Shown here piece by piece: positions 1 to 10,513 of a DNA stretch of 64,000 nt (position 1 is its first letter; each line of letters opens with the position of its first letter). Source of the DNA: Chondrosia reniformis (taxonomy: Eukaryota; Porifera; Demospongiae; Chondrillida; Chondrillidae). The stretch lies in NCBI GenBank assembly GCA_947172415.1, contig OX359190.1:9362001-9426000 (forward strand), read 5' to 3'. The translations under genes were made by a program, and so were the position numbers. Under the pieces are notes generated by a model, which was given only the letters and a program-made list of their open reading frames with translations, was not told the origin of the DNA and did not search any database.

Positions 1-418
1 TGCAAGCTTACAGTTATTAATTTACCTATATATATATAATTTACATTTACTTTACTGATATTATATACATTCCCCATACACATCACTTTAGAGCAAGCAT
101 GAGTTGCACCATGATATGATATGTTTTTTTCATCTCAAATGACTATTACTGGCCATGCATGGGAGGTTATCACAATCACGATCATGTTAATTAATCACAA
201 TTGGTTGCCATTAAATAGGACTTCAGTTCACCAGCCAAGATTAGACTTCGGTCACTTGACCGGTCTTGTGTAGTATGCTCCAGTAATTATTCATTAATCA
301 CTTCACAGTTAATCAAATAATAGATATACAGTACGTATATACGTTTAGCAAACAAATTAAATGGATGTACTAAGCAAAATATTAATATAAAATTCACTGT
401 TAAAAGACAAGTTAGATA
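1..418. other. 3' flank of TRAF gene 1 (array spacer, no gene)
   Basis: No coding region is seen. The sequence is the 3' half of the spacer that recurs through the array. Close relatives of it, beginning with the landmark tgcaagcttacagttatt, occur around 8,231, 10,843, 13,530, 35,585, 38,333 and 41,407. The array therefore probably continues to the left of the window. Confidence 0.7.
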
Positions 419-2263
419 CTAGTCTGTCTTAAGGTCAACGCTGAAGTAAAGACAATCATACTTCAAGTAAATAATGTTCTGTTGTGTGATATGGTATAAG
501 ACAGTATGGGGGATGAATTTATGGGAACCCCAGCCTCCAGATGTCCCTTCTTTAACACGAGCATTATAAACTTCTGAAGTGTTTTTATCATAGGTAATGG
601 CACACAAGTGATGGTTATTTGGCTGTAGTTGGTTTAGTAAGGTGACTGTGATTGTTCCTCTGAATGGCCACTTGAGATTGCCATCATATTCGCCTTTCAT
701 CAGATGTATGTACACTGACAAATGTGTACCTTTACCATCACCATTTCCATTGATATAAACACGCAGACACATCTTGTAACCTCCAAAATGAGTGTAGAAT
801 GGAGCACTGAACCATATTGTGTTCATTCTGGTTTTAGATTTAAATCCAGACAGTCGGATAATGTGAGGTGGTTGATATGAGAGAAGGGCACTCAGCCATG
901 GTCCAGGAGGTGCTGAGGGAGTGGCCTCTTCTCTTGTATGGAAATCTCCTGGTTCTACTTCAACGCTGTCTATTCTGAAATAGAGAGCATCTCCTTTCAA
1001 ATAGCAACTTTTCTTCTCTTCATTGTACTTTAGGTCATTGTGTGAAATGAGTTTAGGTGTGCCCCTACCATTACCATCCCCTACCATCACTCGAATGGTA
1101 GAATTAGCTGAAATTTCATTTGCAAATGGGGTGATATATGAGTGATGGTTATCTGGCTGTAGTTGGTTTAGTAAGGTGAATGTGATTGTTCCTCTGAATG
1201 GCCACTTGAGATTGTTATCCTTTTCACCTTTCATGAGACATGTGAACACTGACACGTGTGTACCTTTACCATCACCAAATCCATTGGCATAAACATGCAG
1301 ACGCATCTTGTAACCTCCAAAATGTGAGTAGAATGGAGCACTGTACCATATTTTATTCTGTTTCTTCATGATATCAAAATTATCCATCCTTAGAATCAAA
1401 GGAGAAAGAGGGTAATAGGAGGGCTTAGAGCAAAGCCAATGGCAGAAGGGAAGTTCATAAGATTCACCCAAATAAGATCTAGACAAAGCCATAGAAAGCC
1501 CAATTACAGTAACCAACGACTTCTCCAAGTGGCCCTCCTTCTCATCTTGAAGATGCTTATTAAGATCCTTCCTCTTAATCACTGAATCACATCCCATTTG
1601 GGAATATTCACATGCTACCAATTCTTCCTTACATGTTGCTAAATGATGTTTCATGTCACCTCGTTTCACTGTCTTCTTACATCCAGCGGGACAAGGAAGA
1701 GGAAAGGAAGTGCAGATTGTGTAGTGAGAAGTAGTGATTAAGTCAAACACTCCTTCTCGTCCACAGTGAGGACAGGGAAATGGACGCAGCTTGCATTCCT
1801 TTTCAGCATGATCCTTTATATTACGTCGCTGACCTCTTACTCCACACTCTAAAGGGCAGGGTATTACTTCAAAGGAATTCGAACACTTGCTGGTCATGTG
1901 ATCATCACACTCTCCAAGATCTCCCTGCCACTTACAACCTTGCTTACTATTCAAACATTTCACCTGTAGATTTCTAACCTGCCTCATTGTTCGATTATCA
2001 GGAAATATCTGACACTTAACTCTACAAACAGGACACTGATTTAATACCTTGATACATCTAGCACAAAAAACATGGCCGCAAGATGTCTGTTTAGCATCAT
2101 TAACCAGTTCAAGGCAAATGGGACATTTCAGTTCTTCAAGTAGTCCTGGATCCTTCAACAGGAAAGTGTAATCTTTCCCCTTGTAACTAAACTCCTTTGA
2201 ATAGAGGCCATCTACTCTCTTTACAAAACACTGTGCAGCTTGTTTTGATTTACTTAAAGCCAT
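419..2263 (-). CDS. TRAF gene 1: RING / TRAF zinc finger / double MATH protein (614 aa)
   Basis: Intronless TRAF-family protein, probably a cytoplasmic signalling adaptor and RING E3 ubiquitin ligase. Seen in the sequence: a RING finger with all eight ligands (C47, C50, C62, H64, C67, C70, C77, C80); a run of TRAF-type Cys/His fingers at about 103-245; a short helix-like linker; then two successive MATH (TRAF-C) domains at about 290-436 and 468-610. Each MATH has the FYxHFGGYKM and LKWPFRGTIT blocks that match the FxSRYGYKLCLR and LPWPFRxKVT region of vertebrate TRAFs. Vertebrate TRAFs normally have one MATH domain after a long coiled coil; here there are two and no long coiled coil. The start is the ATG that begins MALSKSKQ, the same in all copies. 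The variable loop of MATH1 matches gene 4, that of MATH2 matches broken gene 6. The family call is firm; ligase activity and partners are inferred. Confidence 0.93.
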   Translation of the reverse strand: MALSKSKQAAQCFVKRVDGLYSKEFSYKGKDYTFLLKDPGLLEELKCPICLELVNDAKQTSCGHVFCARCIKVLNQCPVCRVKCQIFPDNRTMRQVRNLQVKCLNSKQGCKWQGDLGECDDHMTSKCSNSFEVIPCPLECGVRGQRRNIKDHAEKECKLRPFPCPHCGREGVFDLITTSHYTICTSFPLPCPAGCKKTVKRGDMKHHLATCKEELVACEYSQMGCDSVIKRKDLNKHLQDEKEGHLEKSLVTVIGLSMALSRSYLGESYELPFCHWLCSKPSYYPLSPLILRMDNFDIMKKQNKIWYSAPFYSHFGGYKMRLHVYANGFGDGKGTHVSVFTCLMKGEKDNNLKWPFRGTITFTLLNQLQPDNHHSYITPFANEISANSTIRVMVGDGNGRGTPKLISHNDLKYNEEKKSCYLKGDALYFRIDSVEVEPGDFHTREEATPSAPPGPWLSALLSYQPPHIIRLSGFKSKTRMNTIWFSAPFYTHFGGYKMCLRVYINGNGDGKGTHLSVYIHLMKGEYDGNLKWPFRGTITVTLLNQLQPNNHHLCAITYDKNTSEVYNARVKEGTSGGWGSHKFIPHTVLYHITQQNIIYLKYDCLYFSVDLKTD

Positions 2264-2473
2264 TGTCTATTAATGCTCACACGACACACTTGAGGTATGA
2301 TGTCATTTTGGGAGGAGCTAATACTGCCATTATCAACCCCCTAATTAGATAAGTAGGAATATAATAATCAACCCTTTTAGGTCTATTGTGCTAACAATAT
2401 ATATATTAGATAATATAAATTAAGATTACTCAAAATGTCATAGTTACAAAAAAGTATTGCTTAAAATGAGTTA
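2264..2473. promoter_or_regulatory. Conserved 5' box of the array, upstream of gene 1
   Basis: The 60-70 bases before the ATG of every TRAF copy are conserved. Read on the plus strand they run taatgctcac, a gacacacatgag-like stretch, then ggtatgatgtcatttt and ggaggagct. TGACATCA on the gene strand is one base from a CRE/ATF site. The box probably belongs to the core promoter or 5' UTR; no TATA box or initiator could be assigned. This is the shortest intergenic gap in the array (210 bp), so the promoter of gene 1 must lie almost on the 3' end of gene 2. Confidence 0.5.
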
Positions 2474-4294
2474 CTAGTCTGTCTTAATGTCAACACTGAA
2501 GTAAAGACAATCATACTTCAAAAAAACAACGTTCTTTTCTGTATTATGTGATAGCTCAGTATGGGGGATGAATTTATTACAACCCCTGCCTTGGGCTCTC
2601 CCTTTGTTAACACGACCACTAGTGGCTTCTGAACCATTTTTATCATAGATAATGGTATCGGAGTGATGGTTATCTGGCTGTAGTTGGTTTAGTAAGGTGA
2701 CTGTGATTGTTCCTCTGAATGGCCACTTGAGATTGTTGTCATTTTCACCTTTCATCAGATGTGTAAACACTGACATGTGTGTACCTTTGCCATCACCATT
2801 TCCATTGGCATTAACACGCAGACACATCTTGTAACCTCCAAAATGAGTGTAGAATGGAGTACTGCACCATATTGTGTTCATCCTGGTTTTAGATTCAAAT
2901 CCAGACAGTCGGATAATGTGAGGTGGTTGATATGAGAGAGGGGCACTCAGCCATGGTCCAGGAGGTGCTGAAGGAGTGGCCTCTTCACTTATATGGAAAT
3001 CTCCTGGTTCTACTTCAACATTGTCTATTCTGAAGTAGAAAGCATCTCCTTTCAAATACTTCTCTTCTTTGTACTTTAGGTCGTTGTGTGAAATTAGTGT
3101 ATGTGTACCCCAACCAGCTCCTCTTCCTTCCATAACTCGATTGGCACAGTCTCCTGCAATCTCTTCAACAAAATGAATATTATGTAAGTGATGGTTATTT
3201 GGTTGTAGTTGGTTTAGTAAGGTGACTGTGATTGTTCCTCTGAATGGCCATTTGAGATTGTCATCATTTTCACCTTTCATCAGACATGCGAACACTGACA
3301 CGTGTGTACCTTTACCATCATTGGCATCTTCTTTCAGACACATCTTGTAACCTCCAAAATGAGAGTAGAATGGAGGACTGTACCATTCTGTCCACTGTTT
3401 CTTCATGATATCAAAATTATCCATCCTTATAATCAAAGGAGGAATGGGGTAACAGGAAGGCTTAGAGCAAAGCCAGTGGCGGAAGGGAAGTTCAAAAGGT
3501 TCCCTTGAACAAGATCTAGACAAAGCCATACTAAGCCCATTTACAGTAACCAAAGCTTTCTCCAAGTGGCCGTCCTTCTCATCTTGAAGATGCTTATTAT
3601 GATCCTTCCTCTTAATCACTAAATCACATCCCATTTGGGAATACTTACAAGCTACCAGTTCTTCCTCACATATTGCTAAATGATGTTTCATGTCACCTCG
3701 TTTCACTGTCTTCCTACATCCAGCAGGACAAGGAAGAGGAAAGAAGGTGCAGATGGTGTAGTGAGAAGTAGTGATTAAGTCAAACACTCCTTCTCGTCCA
3801 CAGTGACGACAGGGAAATGGACGCAGCTTGCATTCCTTGTTAGTGTGATCCTTCATTTTACGTCGCTGACCTCTCACTCCACACTTCATAGGGCAGGGTA
3901 TTACCCCAAAGGAACACTTGCTGGTCATGTGATCATCACACTCTCCAAGATCTCCCTGCCACTTACAACCATGTTCACTATTTGAACATTTCACTTGTAG
4001 ATTTCTAACCTGCCTCATTGTTCGATTATCCGGAAATATCTGACACTTAACTCTACAAACAGGACACTGATTTAAGACCTTGATACATCCAGCACAGAAA
4101 ATATGGCCGCAAGATGTCTGTTTAGCATCATTAACCAGTTCAAGGCAAATAGGACATTTCAGTTCTTCAAGTAGTCCTGGATCCTTCAACAGGAAAGTGT
4201 ATTCTTTTCCCTTGTAACTAAACTCCTTTGAATAGAGGCCATCTACTCTCTTTACAAAATACTGTGCAGCTTGTTTGGTTTTACTAAAAGCCAT
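2474..4294 (-). CDS. TRAF gene 2: RING / TRAF zinc finger / double MATH protein (606 aa)
   Basis: Same architecture as gene 1, with an intact RING (C47 to C80) and intact zinc fingers. The start is the ATG of MAFSKTKQ; two codons further upstream in frame there is only TTG. It is shorter than its neighbours because MATH1 lacks four residues in the hairpin after GGYKMCLK (the usual ANGxGDGKGTH reads ANDGKGTH) and about three more before YLKGD. Its MATH1 variable loop (HNIHFVEEIAGDCANRV) is shared with broken gene 6, while its MATH2 loop has no close partner in the array. The zinc-finger segment is the FGVIPCP type. Probably functional, since a 606-codon frame is open, but the shortened MATH1 hairpin may change ligand contacts. 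Confidence 0.92.
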   Translation of the reverse strand: MAFSKTKQAAQYFVKRVDGLYSKEFSYKGKEYTFLLKDPGLLEELKCPICLELVNDAKQTSCGHIFCAGCIKVLNQCPVCRVKCQIFPDNRTMRQVRNLQVKCSNSEHGCKWQGDLGECDDHMTSKCSFGVIPCPMKCGVRGQRRKMKDHTNKECKLRPFPCRHCGREGVFDLITTSHYTICTFFPLPCPAGCRKTVKRGDMKHHLAICEEELVACKYSQMGCDLVIKRKDHNKHLQDEKDGHLEKALVTVNGLSMALSRSCSREPFELPFRHWLCSKPSCYPIPPLIIRMDNFDIMKKQWTEWYSPPFYSHFGGYKMCLKEDANDGKGTHVSVFACLMKGENDDNLKWPFRGTITVTLLNQLQPNNHHLHNIHFVEEIAGDCANRVMEGRGAGWGTHTLISHNDLKYKEEKYLKGDAFYFRIDNVEVEPGDFHISEEATPSAPPGPWLSAPLSYQPPHIIRLSGFESKTRMNTIWCSTPFYTHFGGYKMCLRVNANGNGDGKGTHMSVFTHLMKGENDNNLKWPFRGTITVTLLNQLQPDNHHSDTIIYDKNGSEATSGRVNKGRAQGRGCNKFIPHTELSHNTEKNVVFLKYDCLYFSVDIKTD

Positions 4295-5949
4295 TGTCAA
4301 TTAATGCTCACACGACACACATGAGGTATGATGTCAGTTTGGGGAGGAGCTAATTAGATAAGTAGGAATATAATTATCAACCCTTTTAGGTCTGTTGTGC
4401 TAACAATATATATTAGAATAAAACGTTATTGTAAGAATAGATTGCCACTTCATGATCATGTAGCATATATTGTATACGTAATCTTATAAACTATTATATA
4501 CATTACAATAAGGGTGGGAAGACAATATATATTTAACATACAAGAATGACCTGTGCTATAGTGTATAATTTTGTGAGTGGGCGCTAATGTAAGTTATATA
4601 GGAGTGTAATAGAAGGATATAAAATAAGAATACAAAACAAGATAATGATCATGTGATAATCATGCAGAATCATGCAGAAGAAACATACTTAACCCCCCCC
4701 CCACACATCACATTAATATTAAAGCATAGTTGCACCATCTGAGATGAAAAAAAACATCAAGGAACACAAATAGCTACATTTTAGTGTTTGGGTACACCAT
4801 ATACGTACTTTAGCTATACTATGATTTACTGGCCATGGGAGTTGATCAAATTTACACCATATTCCTACATGCTATGCCTACTAGCCTATAGGGAACTAAA
4901 CCTGGAGAGAGCTTTGGATGAAGATACAGGTCCTGGAGACTTTTCTTTTCTTCTCTTTCTTCTTCTAATCCACTGGGCCAGACTTGCACTGGTTGGCATT
5001 TAATAAAACTTCAGTCCACCAGCTATGATTAGACTTCGGTCACTTGACAGCTAGTCTTGCATATATAACATTCTCCATGCAGTGATTATTCAGCAATCAC
5101 TTCACAGTTAATTAAATAATGTATAGATATACGTATGCCAAACAAATTGCAACATAAATGTACTATCTATTAGATCTGTTCTTTGTGCGTCTAGAATCAC
5201 AGTTTGGCTTGATAAATCGTTTGGTCAATGGTTTGGGGTCTTCATCAGCAAATAATGAAAAAGGTTTTCAGTGGTCCTTTTCATAGTAAACATTTACCAC
5301 CTTTTTCACTTCCTGTTACATGATCCACATTTCCTGTCACATGATCTTCAACCAGAAGAGAAGAAGAGGAAGTATAAAAAGGTTTCCAGGAATGCTGTAG
5401 AATGATTCATTGGTTCATTCCTTGACATTGCTGGATCCTTAGCACTTCCTTGACTCTCCTCCTGTGCCAATTTGTTTCCCTGTCAGCAATTCTGGCCTGG
5501 TCCCAAACAATAGCATGGCCCAAGAACTGAAAGATGTATTATCTAAAGGATAAGTTCAGTGCGGTTAGAAGAAATTTTTATCAGAGAGTATGGTAGTACT
5601 CTCTAAGTAAGAATGGCGGGGGGAAAAAAATGGCCGCCCTATCCGCCCTAATGTATTATCAATTATTACCTCATTAATCACCAAAACACTTCTGTGTTTG
5701 AGCGCACCATTCCTAATTCAGGTTGGTGCGCCAAAACACAGAAGTGTATGGTTAAGTTGCTTAAATTTCAGTATATATGCAATTTCTGTATGATTTGCTT
5801 TATCATATAATCAGTGTCTTGTTTTGATACTTTTTACTGATGTATTAGTGAACACTAATTCTAACATAATTTTATACTTGTTCTATTATGAATGTACTGA
5901 ACAAAATATGAATATAAAATTAACAGTTAATTAAAACACAAGTTAGATA
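4295..5949. other. Spacer between genes 2 and 3, with the uninterrupted satellite insertion site
   Basis: No gene is seen. The first half (to about 4,860) matches 16,579-17,127 and the second half matches 32,250-33,333, so this is the uninterrupted paralogue of the spacer that carries the satellite. The junction reads gatcaaatttacaccat at about 4,846-4,862. The spacer also holds a degraded hammerhead-like core on the minus strand (5,242-5,248), a mobile-element-like block (5,570-5,890) and a 23-bp hairpin. A short open frame around 4,788-5,003 is within a dispersed repeat and is not called as a gene. Confidence 0.75.
5570..5890. mobile_element. MITE-like insertion, deletion derivative
   Basis: The block starts with atcagagagtatggtagtac and runs through atggccgccc to the gtgaacactaattctaac end. 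Related blocks occur at about 13,586-14,420 (longest) and 32,970-33,270. It contains an imperfect inverted repeat, 5,686-5,708 against 5,725-5,747 (23-bp arms with about one difference, 16-base loop). No coding capacity. Its presence in three spacers could reflect one insertion followed by segmental duplication, at least for the 5,570 and 32,970 copies. Confidence 0.55.
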
Positions 5950-7785
5950 CTAGTCTGTCTTAATGTCAACACTGAAGTAAAGACAATCATTTCTCAAGAA
6001 AATAATGTTCTCTTGTGTGGTATGGGATATGTCAGTATGGGAGAAAAAATTATGGTAACCCCTGCCTTGGGCTCTCCCTTCTTTAACACGACCACTCGCA
6101 ACTTCTAGAACATTTCTATCATAGATAAGGGTACATGAGTGATGGTTATCTGGCCGTAGTTGGTTTAGTAAGGTGACTGTGATTGTTCCTCTGAATGGCC
6201 ACTTGAGATTGTCATCATTTTTACCTTTCATCAGATGTGTGTACACTGACACATGTGTACCTTTACCATCACCATGTCCATTGGCATTAACACGCAGACA
6301 CATCTTGTAACCTCCAAAATGAGAGTAGAATGGAGCACTGTACCATTGTCTGATCATCCTGGCTTTAGATTCAAATCCAGACAGTCGGATAATGTGAGGT
6401 GGTTGATATGAGAGAGGGGCACACAGCCATGATCCAGGAGATGCTGAAGGTGTGGCTTCTTCATTTGTATGGAAATCTCCTGGTTCTACTTCAACACTGT
6501 CTATTCGGAAGTAGAGAGCATCTCCTTTCAAATAGCAACTATTCTTCTCTTCTTTGTATTTTAGGCCATTGTGTGAAATTAATTTATGTATACCCCAACC
6601 AGCTCCTCTTCCTTTCATAACTCGGCTGGTATAGTCTCCAGTAATCTCTTCAGCATAATCAATTTTAATGAAGCAATGGTTCTTTGATTTTAGTTGGTCT
6701 AGTAGGGTGACTGTGATTGTTCCTCTGAACGGCCACTTGAGATTGTCATCATTTTCACCTTTCATTAGACTTGTGAACACTGACACGTGTGTACCTTTAC
6801 CAGCACCAAATCCATTGGCATCAACATGCAGACACATCTTGTAACCTCCAAAATGAGAGTAGAATGGAGCACTGTACCATATTTTATCCTGTTTCTTCAT
6901 GATATCAAAATTGTCCATCTTTATAATCAAAGGAGGAAGAGGGTAACAGGAGGGCTTAGAGCAAAGCCAGTGGCAGAAGGGAAGTTCATAAGGTTCACCC
7001 AAATAGGATCTAGACAAAGCCATAGTAAGCCCACTTACAATAACCAAAGCTTTCTCCAAGTGGCCGTCCTTCTCATCTTGAAGATGCTTATTAAGATCCT
7101 TCCTCTTAATCACTGAATCACATCCCATTTGGGAATATTCACAAGCTACCAGTTCTGCCTCACATGCTGCTAAATGATGCTTCATGTCACCTCGTTTCAC
7201 TGTCTTCCTACATCCAGTGGGACAAAGAAGAGGAAAGGAACTGCAGATGGTGTAGTGTGAAGTAGTGATTAAGTCAAACACTCCTTCTCGTCCACAGTGA
7301 CGACAGGGAAATGGACGCAGCTTGCATTCCTTGTCAGTGTGATCTTTCATTTTAAGTCGCTGACCTCTCACTCCACACTTTATAGGGCAAGGTGTTGCCT
7401 CTGCTAAACACTTGGTCATGTGATCATCACACTCTCCAAGATCTCCCTGCCACTTGCAACCATGTTCACTATTCCAACATTTCACCTGTAAATTTCTAAC
7501 CTGCCTCATTGTTCGATTATCAGCAAAGATCTGACACTTAACTCTACAAACAGGACATTGATTTAAGACCTTGATACATCCAGCACAGAAAATATGGCCG
7601 CAAGATGTCTGTTTAGCATCATTAACCAGTTCAAGGCAAATGGGACATTTCAGTACTTCAAGTAGTCCTGGATCCTTCAAGAGGAATGTGTAGTATTTTC
7701 CCTTGTAACTAAACTCTTTTGAATACAGGCCATCTACTCTCTTTACAAAATACTGTGCAGCTTGTTTTGATTTACTTAAAGCCAT
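5950..7785 (-). CDS. TRAF gene 3: RING / TRAF zinc finger / double MATH protein (611 aa)
   Basis: Open intronless frame with the full set: RING C47-C80, TRAF zinc fingers, MATH1 and MATH2. The residue just before the RING differs (LLEVLKCPIC, where most copies have LLEELKCPIC). The first zinc-finger segment is the LAEATPCP version. Both MATH variable loops (IKIDYAEEITGDYTSRV and LIYDRNVLEVASGRV) are of the type shared with genes 5 and 7, so gene 3 is the closest relative of gene 7 on the far side of the satellite. The start is the ATG of MALSKSKQ. Confidence 0.93.
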   Translation of the reverse strand: MALSKSKQAAQYFVKRVDGLYSKEFSYKGKYYTFLLKDPGLLEVLKCPICLELVNDAKQTSCGHIFCAGCIKVLNQCPVCRVKCQIFADNRTMRQVRNLQVKCWNSEHGCKWQGDLGECDDHMTKCLAEATPCPIKCGVRGQRLKMKDHTDKECKLRPFPCRHCGREGVFDLITTSHYTICSSFPLLCPTGCRKTVKRGDMKHHLAACEAELVACEYSQMGCDSVIKRKDLNKHLQDEKDGHLEKALVIVSGLTMALSRSYLGEPYELPFCHWLCSKPSCYPLPPLIIKMDNFDIMKKQDKIWYSAPFYSHFGGYKMCLHVDANGFGAGKGTHVSVFTSLMKGENDDNLKWPFRGTITVTLLDQLKSKNHCFIKIDYAEEITGDYTSRVMKGRGAGWGIHKLISHNGLKYKEEKNSCYLKGDALYFRIDSVEVEPGDFHTNEEATPSASPGSWLCAPLSYQPPHIIRLSGFESKARMIRQWYSAPFYSHFGGYKMCLRVNANGHGDGKGTHVSVYTHLMKGKNDDNLKWPFRGTITVTLLNQLRPDNHHSCTLIYDRNVLEVASGRVKEGRAQGRGYHNFFSHTDISHTTQENIIFLRNDCLYFSVDIKTD

Positions 7786-8677
7786 TGTCTATTAATGTTC
7801 ACTTTACACACATGAGGTATGATGTCATTTTGGGAGGAGCTAATACTGCCATTATCAACTCCATTATAGTGCAAGAATACGTAGATTGCCACTTCTTGTA
7901 GGAAGTGGCAATCAGAATAGATTCTTAGTACAATACGTATATAGTGTTCATATACATGTAGCAAGACACTTAACAATTACTGAAGCAAACTACATGTTCA
8001 TATCACTACTATAGGGTGGTGACACCTACAGTGAATACCAACTTTGAATCACACATTATTATTAATTACCATTGTCAGACCTCAATTTTGAGGTAGGGGC
8101 TAGCAGTAATTATAGGGTTTTTAGAGTATTTAAATGTTATTACATATGCTTGATATGCCAACATACCTAATATAAGTAACTATCAATTCTGTATTCAGCA
8201 GTAGAGAGCTAAGATCCACATAATATAGTATGCAAGCTTACAGTTATTTATTTACCTATGACTTACAATTTACTTAACTGGTATTATAGTACGTATATCC
8301 ATTATATACATTCCCCATACGCATCACTTTAGAGCAAGCATGAGTTGCACCATATTAGCTGAAGTATATGGTGTACCCAAACACTCCAAAATATAGCTAT
8401 TTGTGGTTCTTTGATGTGTTTTCCATCTAGGGTGACTATTACTGGTCATGGGAGGTGATCACGTTCATTAATCAATAATTGGACTTCAGTTCACCAGCCA
8501 AGATTAGACTTCAGTCACTTGACCGGTCTTGTGTAGTATGCTCCAGTGATTATTCATTAATCACTTCATAATTAATCAAATAATAGATATACAGTACGTA
8601 GGTATAGCAAACAAATTAAATGAATGTACTAAGGAAAATATTAATATAAAATTCACTGATAAAACACAAGTTAGATA
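7786..8677. other. Spacer between genes 3 and 4
   Basis: No gene is seen. The conserved 5' box of gene 3 lies at about 7,795-7,850 and is followed by AT-rich sequence. It includes a short inverted pair around 7,883-7,910 (tgccacttc, gaagtggca) that recurs in most spacers. A small open frame on the minus strand here (7,776-7,976) has no homologue in equivalent spacers and is not called. Confidence 0.6.
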
Positions 8678-10513
8678 CTAGTCTGTCTTAATGTCAACAC
8701 TGAAGTAAAGACAATCATTTCTCAAGAAAATAATGTTCTCTTGTGTGTTATGGGATATGACAGTATGGGGGATGAATTCATGGGAACCCCTGCCTTGGGC
8801 TCTCCCTTTTCTAACACGACCACAAGTAACCTCTGAAGTGCTTTCATCATATATAATTTTACCAAAGCGATGGTTATCTGGCTGTAGTTGGTTTAGTAAG
8901 GTGACTGTGATTATTCCTCTGAATGGCCACTTGAGATTGTCATCATTTTCACCTTTCATCAGATGTGTGTACACTGACACGTGTGTACCTTTACCATCCC
9001 CACTTCCATTGGCATAAACTTTCAGACACATCTTGTAACCTCCAAAATGAGAGTAGAATGGAGCACTGTACCATTCTGTGTTTATCCTGGTTTTAGATTC
9101 AAATCCAGACAGTCGGATAATGTGAGGTGGTTGAAATGAGAGAAGGGCACTCAGCCATGGTCCAGGAGGTGCTGAGGGTGTGGATTCTTCATTTGTATGG
9201 AAATCTCCTGGTTCTACTTCAACACTGTCTATTCTAAAGTAGAGAGAATCTCCTTTCAAATAGAAACTATCCTTCACTTCATTGTATTTCAGGTCATTGT
9301 GTGAAATTAATTTATGTATACCAAAACCAGTACTTCTTCCTTTCATAACTCGAATTGTAGAAATAGCTGAAATCTCATTTGCAAGGGAAATGGTACCCAA
9401 GCGATGGTTATTTGGTTGTAGTTGGTTGAGTAAAGTGACTGTGATTGTTCCTCTGAATGGCCACTTGAGATTGTCATCATTTTCACCTTTCATCAGATAT
9501 GTGAACACTGACACGTGTGTACCTTTACCATCACCAAATCCATTGGCATAAACATGCAGATACATCTTGTAACCTCCAAAATGAGAGTAGAATGAAGCAC
9601 TGAACCATATTTTATTCTGTTTCTTCATGATATCAAAATTATCCATCCTTATAATTAAAGGAGGATGAGGGTAACAGGATGGCTTAGAGCACAGCCAGTG
9701 GCGGAAGGGAAGTTCATAAGGTTCACCCAAAAAGGATCTAGACAAAGCCATAGTAAGCCCACTTACAGTAACCAAAGCTTTCTCCAAGTGGCCGTCCTTC
9801 TCATCTTGAAGATGCTTATTAAGATCCTTCCTCTTAATCACTAAATCACATCCCATTTGGGAATACTTACAAGCTACCAGTTCTTCCTCACATGTTGCTA
9901 AATGATGCTTCATGTCACCTCGTTTCACTGTCTTCCTACATCCAGCAGGACAAGGAAGAGGAAAGGAAGTGCAGATGGTGTAGTGAGAAGTAGTGATTAA
10001 GTCAAACACTCCTTCTCGTCCACAGTGAGGACAGGGAAATGGACGCAGCTTGCATTCCTTGTCAGTGTGATCCTTCATTTTACGTCGCTGACCTCTCACT
10101 CCACATTTCATAGGGCAAAGTTTTACCTTTGCTAAACACTTGGTCATGTGATCATCACACTCTCCAAGATCTCCTTGCCACTTGCAACCATGTTCACTAT
10201 TCCAACATTTCACCTGTAAATGTCTAACCTGCCTCATTGTTCGATTATCATCAAAGATCTGACACTTAACTCTACAAACAGGACATTGATTTAAGACCTT
10301 GATACATCCAGCACAGAAAATATGGCCGCAAGATGTCTGTTTAGCATCATTAACCAGTTCAAGGCAAATAGGACATTTCAGTTCTTCAAGTAGTCCTGGA
10401 TCCTTCAACAGGAAAGTGTACTCTTTCCCCTTGTAACTAAACTCTTTTGAATAGAGGCCATCTACCCTCTTTACAAAATCCTGTGCAGCTTGTTTTGATT
10501 TACTAAAAGCCAT
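8678..10513 (-). CDS. TRAF gene 4: RING / TRAF zinc finger / double MATH protein (611 aa)
   Basis: Complete copy with intact RING and TRAF zinc fingers. It is a mosaic: the first zinc-finger segment is a diverged LAE type (LAKVKLCP), the MATH1 loop (SLANEISAISTIRV) matches gene 1, and the MATH2 loop (IIYDESTSEVTCGRV) matches genes 8-10 far to the right. That combination is hard to obtain by whole-gene duplication alone. The start is the ATG of MAFSKSKQ. The 5' box is typical but reads gatgtcaatttaggagg. Confidence 0.93.
   Translation of the reverse strand: MAFSKSKQAAQDFVKRVDGLYSKEFSYKGKEYTFLLKDPGLLEELKCPICLELVNDAKQTSCGHIFCAGCIKVLNQCPVCRVKCQIFDDNRTMRQVRHLQVKCWNSEHGCKWQGDLGECDDHMTKCLAKVKLCPMKCGVRGQRRKMKDHTDKECKLRPFPCPHCGREGVFDLITTSHYTICTSFPLPCPAGCRKTVKRGDMKHHLATCEEELVACKYSQMGCDLVIKRKDLNKHLQDEKDGHLEKALVTVSGLTMALSRSFLGEPYELPFRHWLCSKPSCYPHPPLIIRMDNFDIMKKQNKIWFSASFYSHFGGYKMYLHVYANGFGDGKGTHVSVFTYLMKGENDDNLKWPFRGTITVTLLNQLQPNNHRLGTISLANEISAISTIRVMKGRSTGFGIHKLISHNDLKYNEVKDSFYLKGDSLYFRIDSVEVEPGDFHTNEESTPSAPPGPWLSALLSFQPPHIIRLSGFESKTRINTEWYSAPFYSHFGGYKMCLKVYANGSGDGKGTHVSVYTHLMKGENDDNLKWPFRGIITVTLLNQLQPDNHRFGKIIYDESTSEVTCGRVRKGRAQGRGSHEFIPHTVISHNTQENIIFLRNDCLYFSVDIKTD

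Noticed and set aside
4295-4300. MTM start in genes 2, 5, 6 and 7
   Set aside because: The first codon is TTG, not ATG; the real start is the ATG two codons later, aligned with all other copies.
6787-7116. Plus-strand open frames opposite the TRAF genes (about 60-109 codons, recurring in most copies)
   Set aside because: They are antisense shadows of conserved coding sequence; their recurrence follows from the family and they have no domain.
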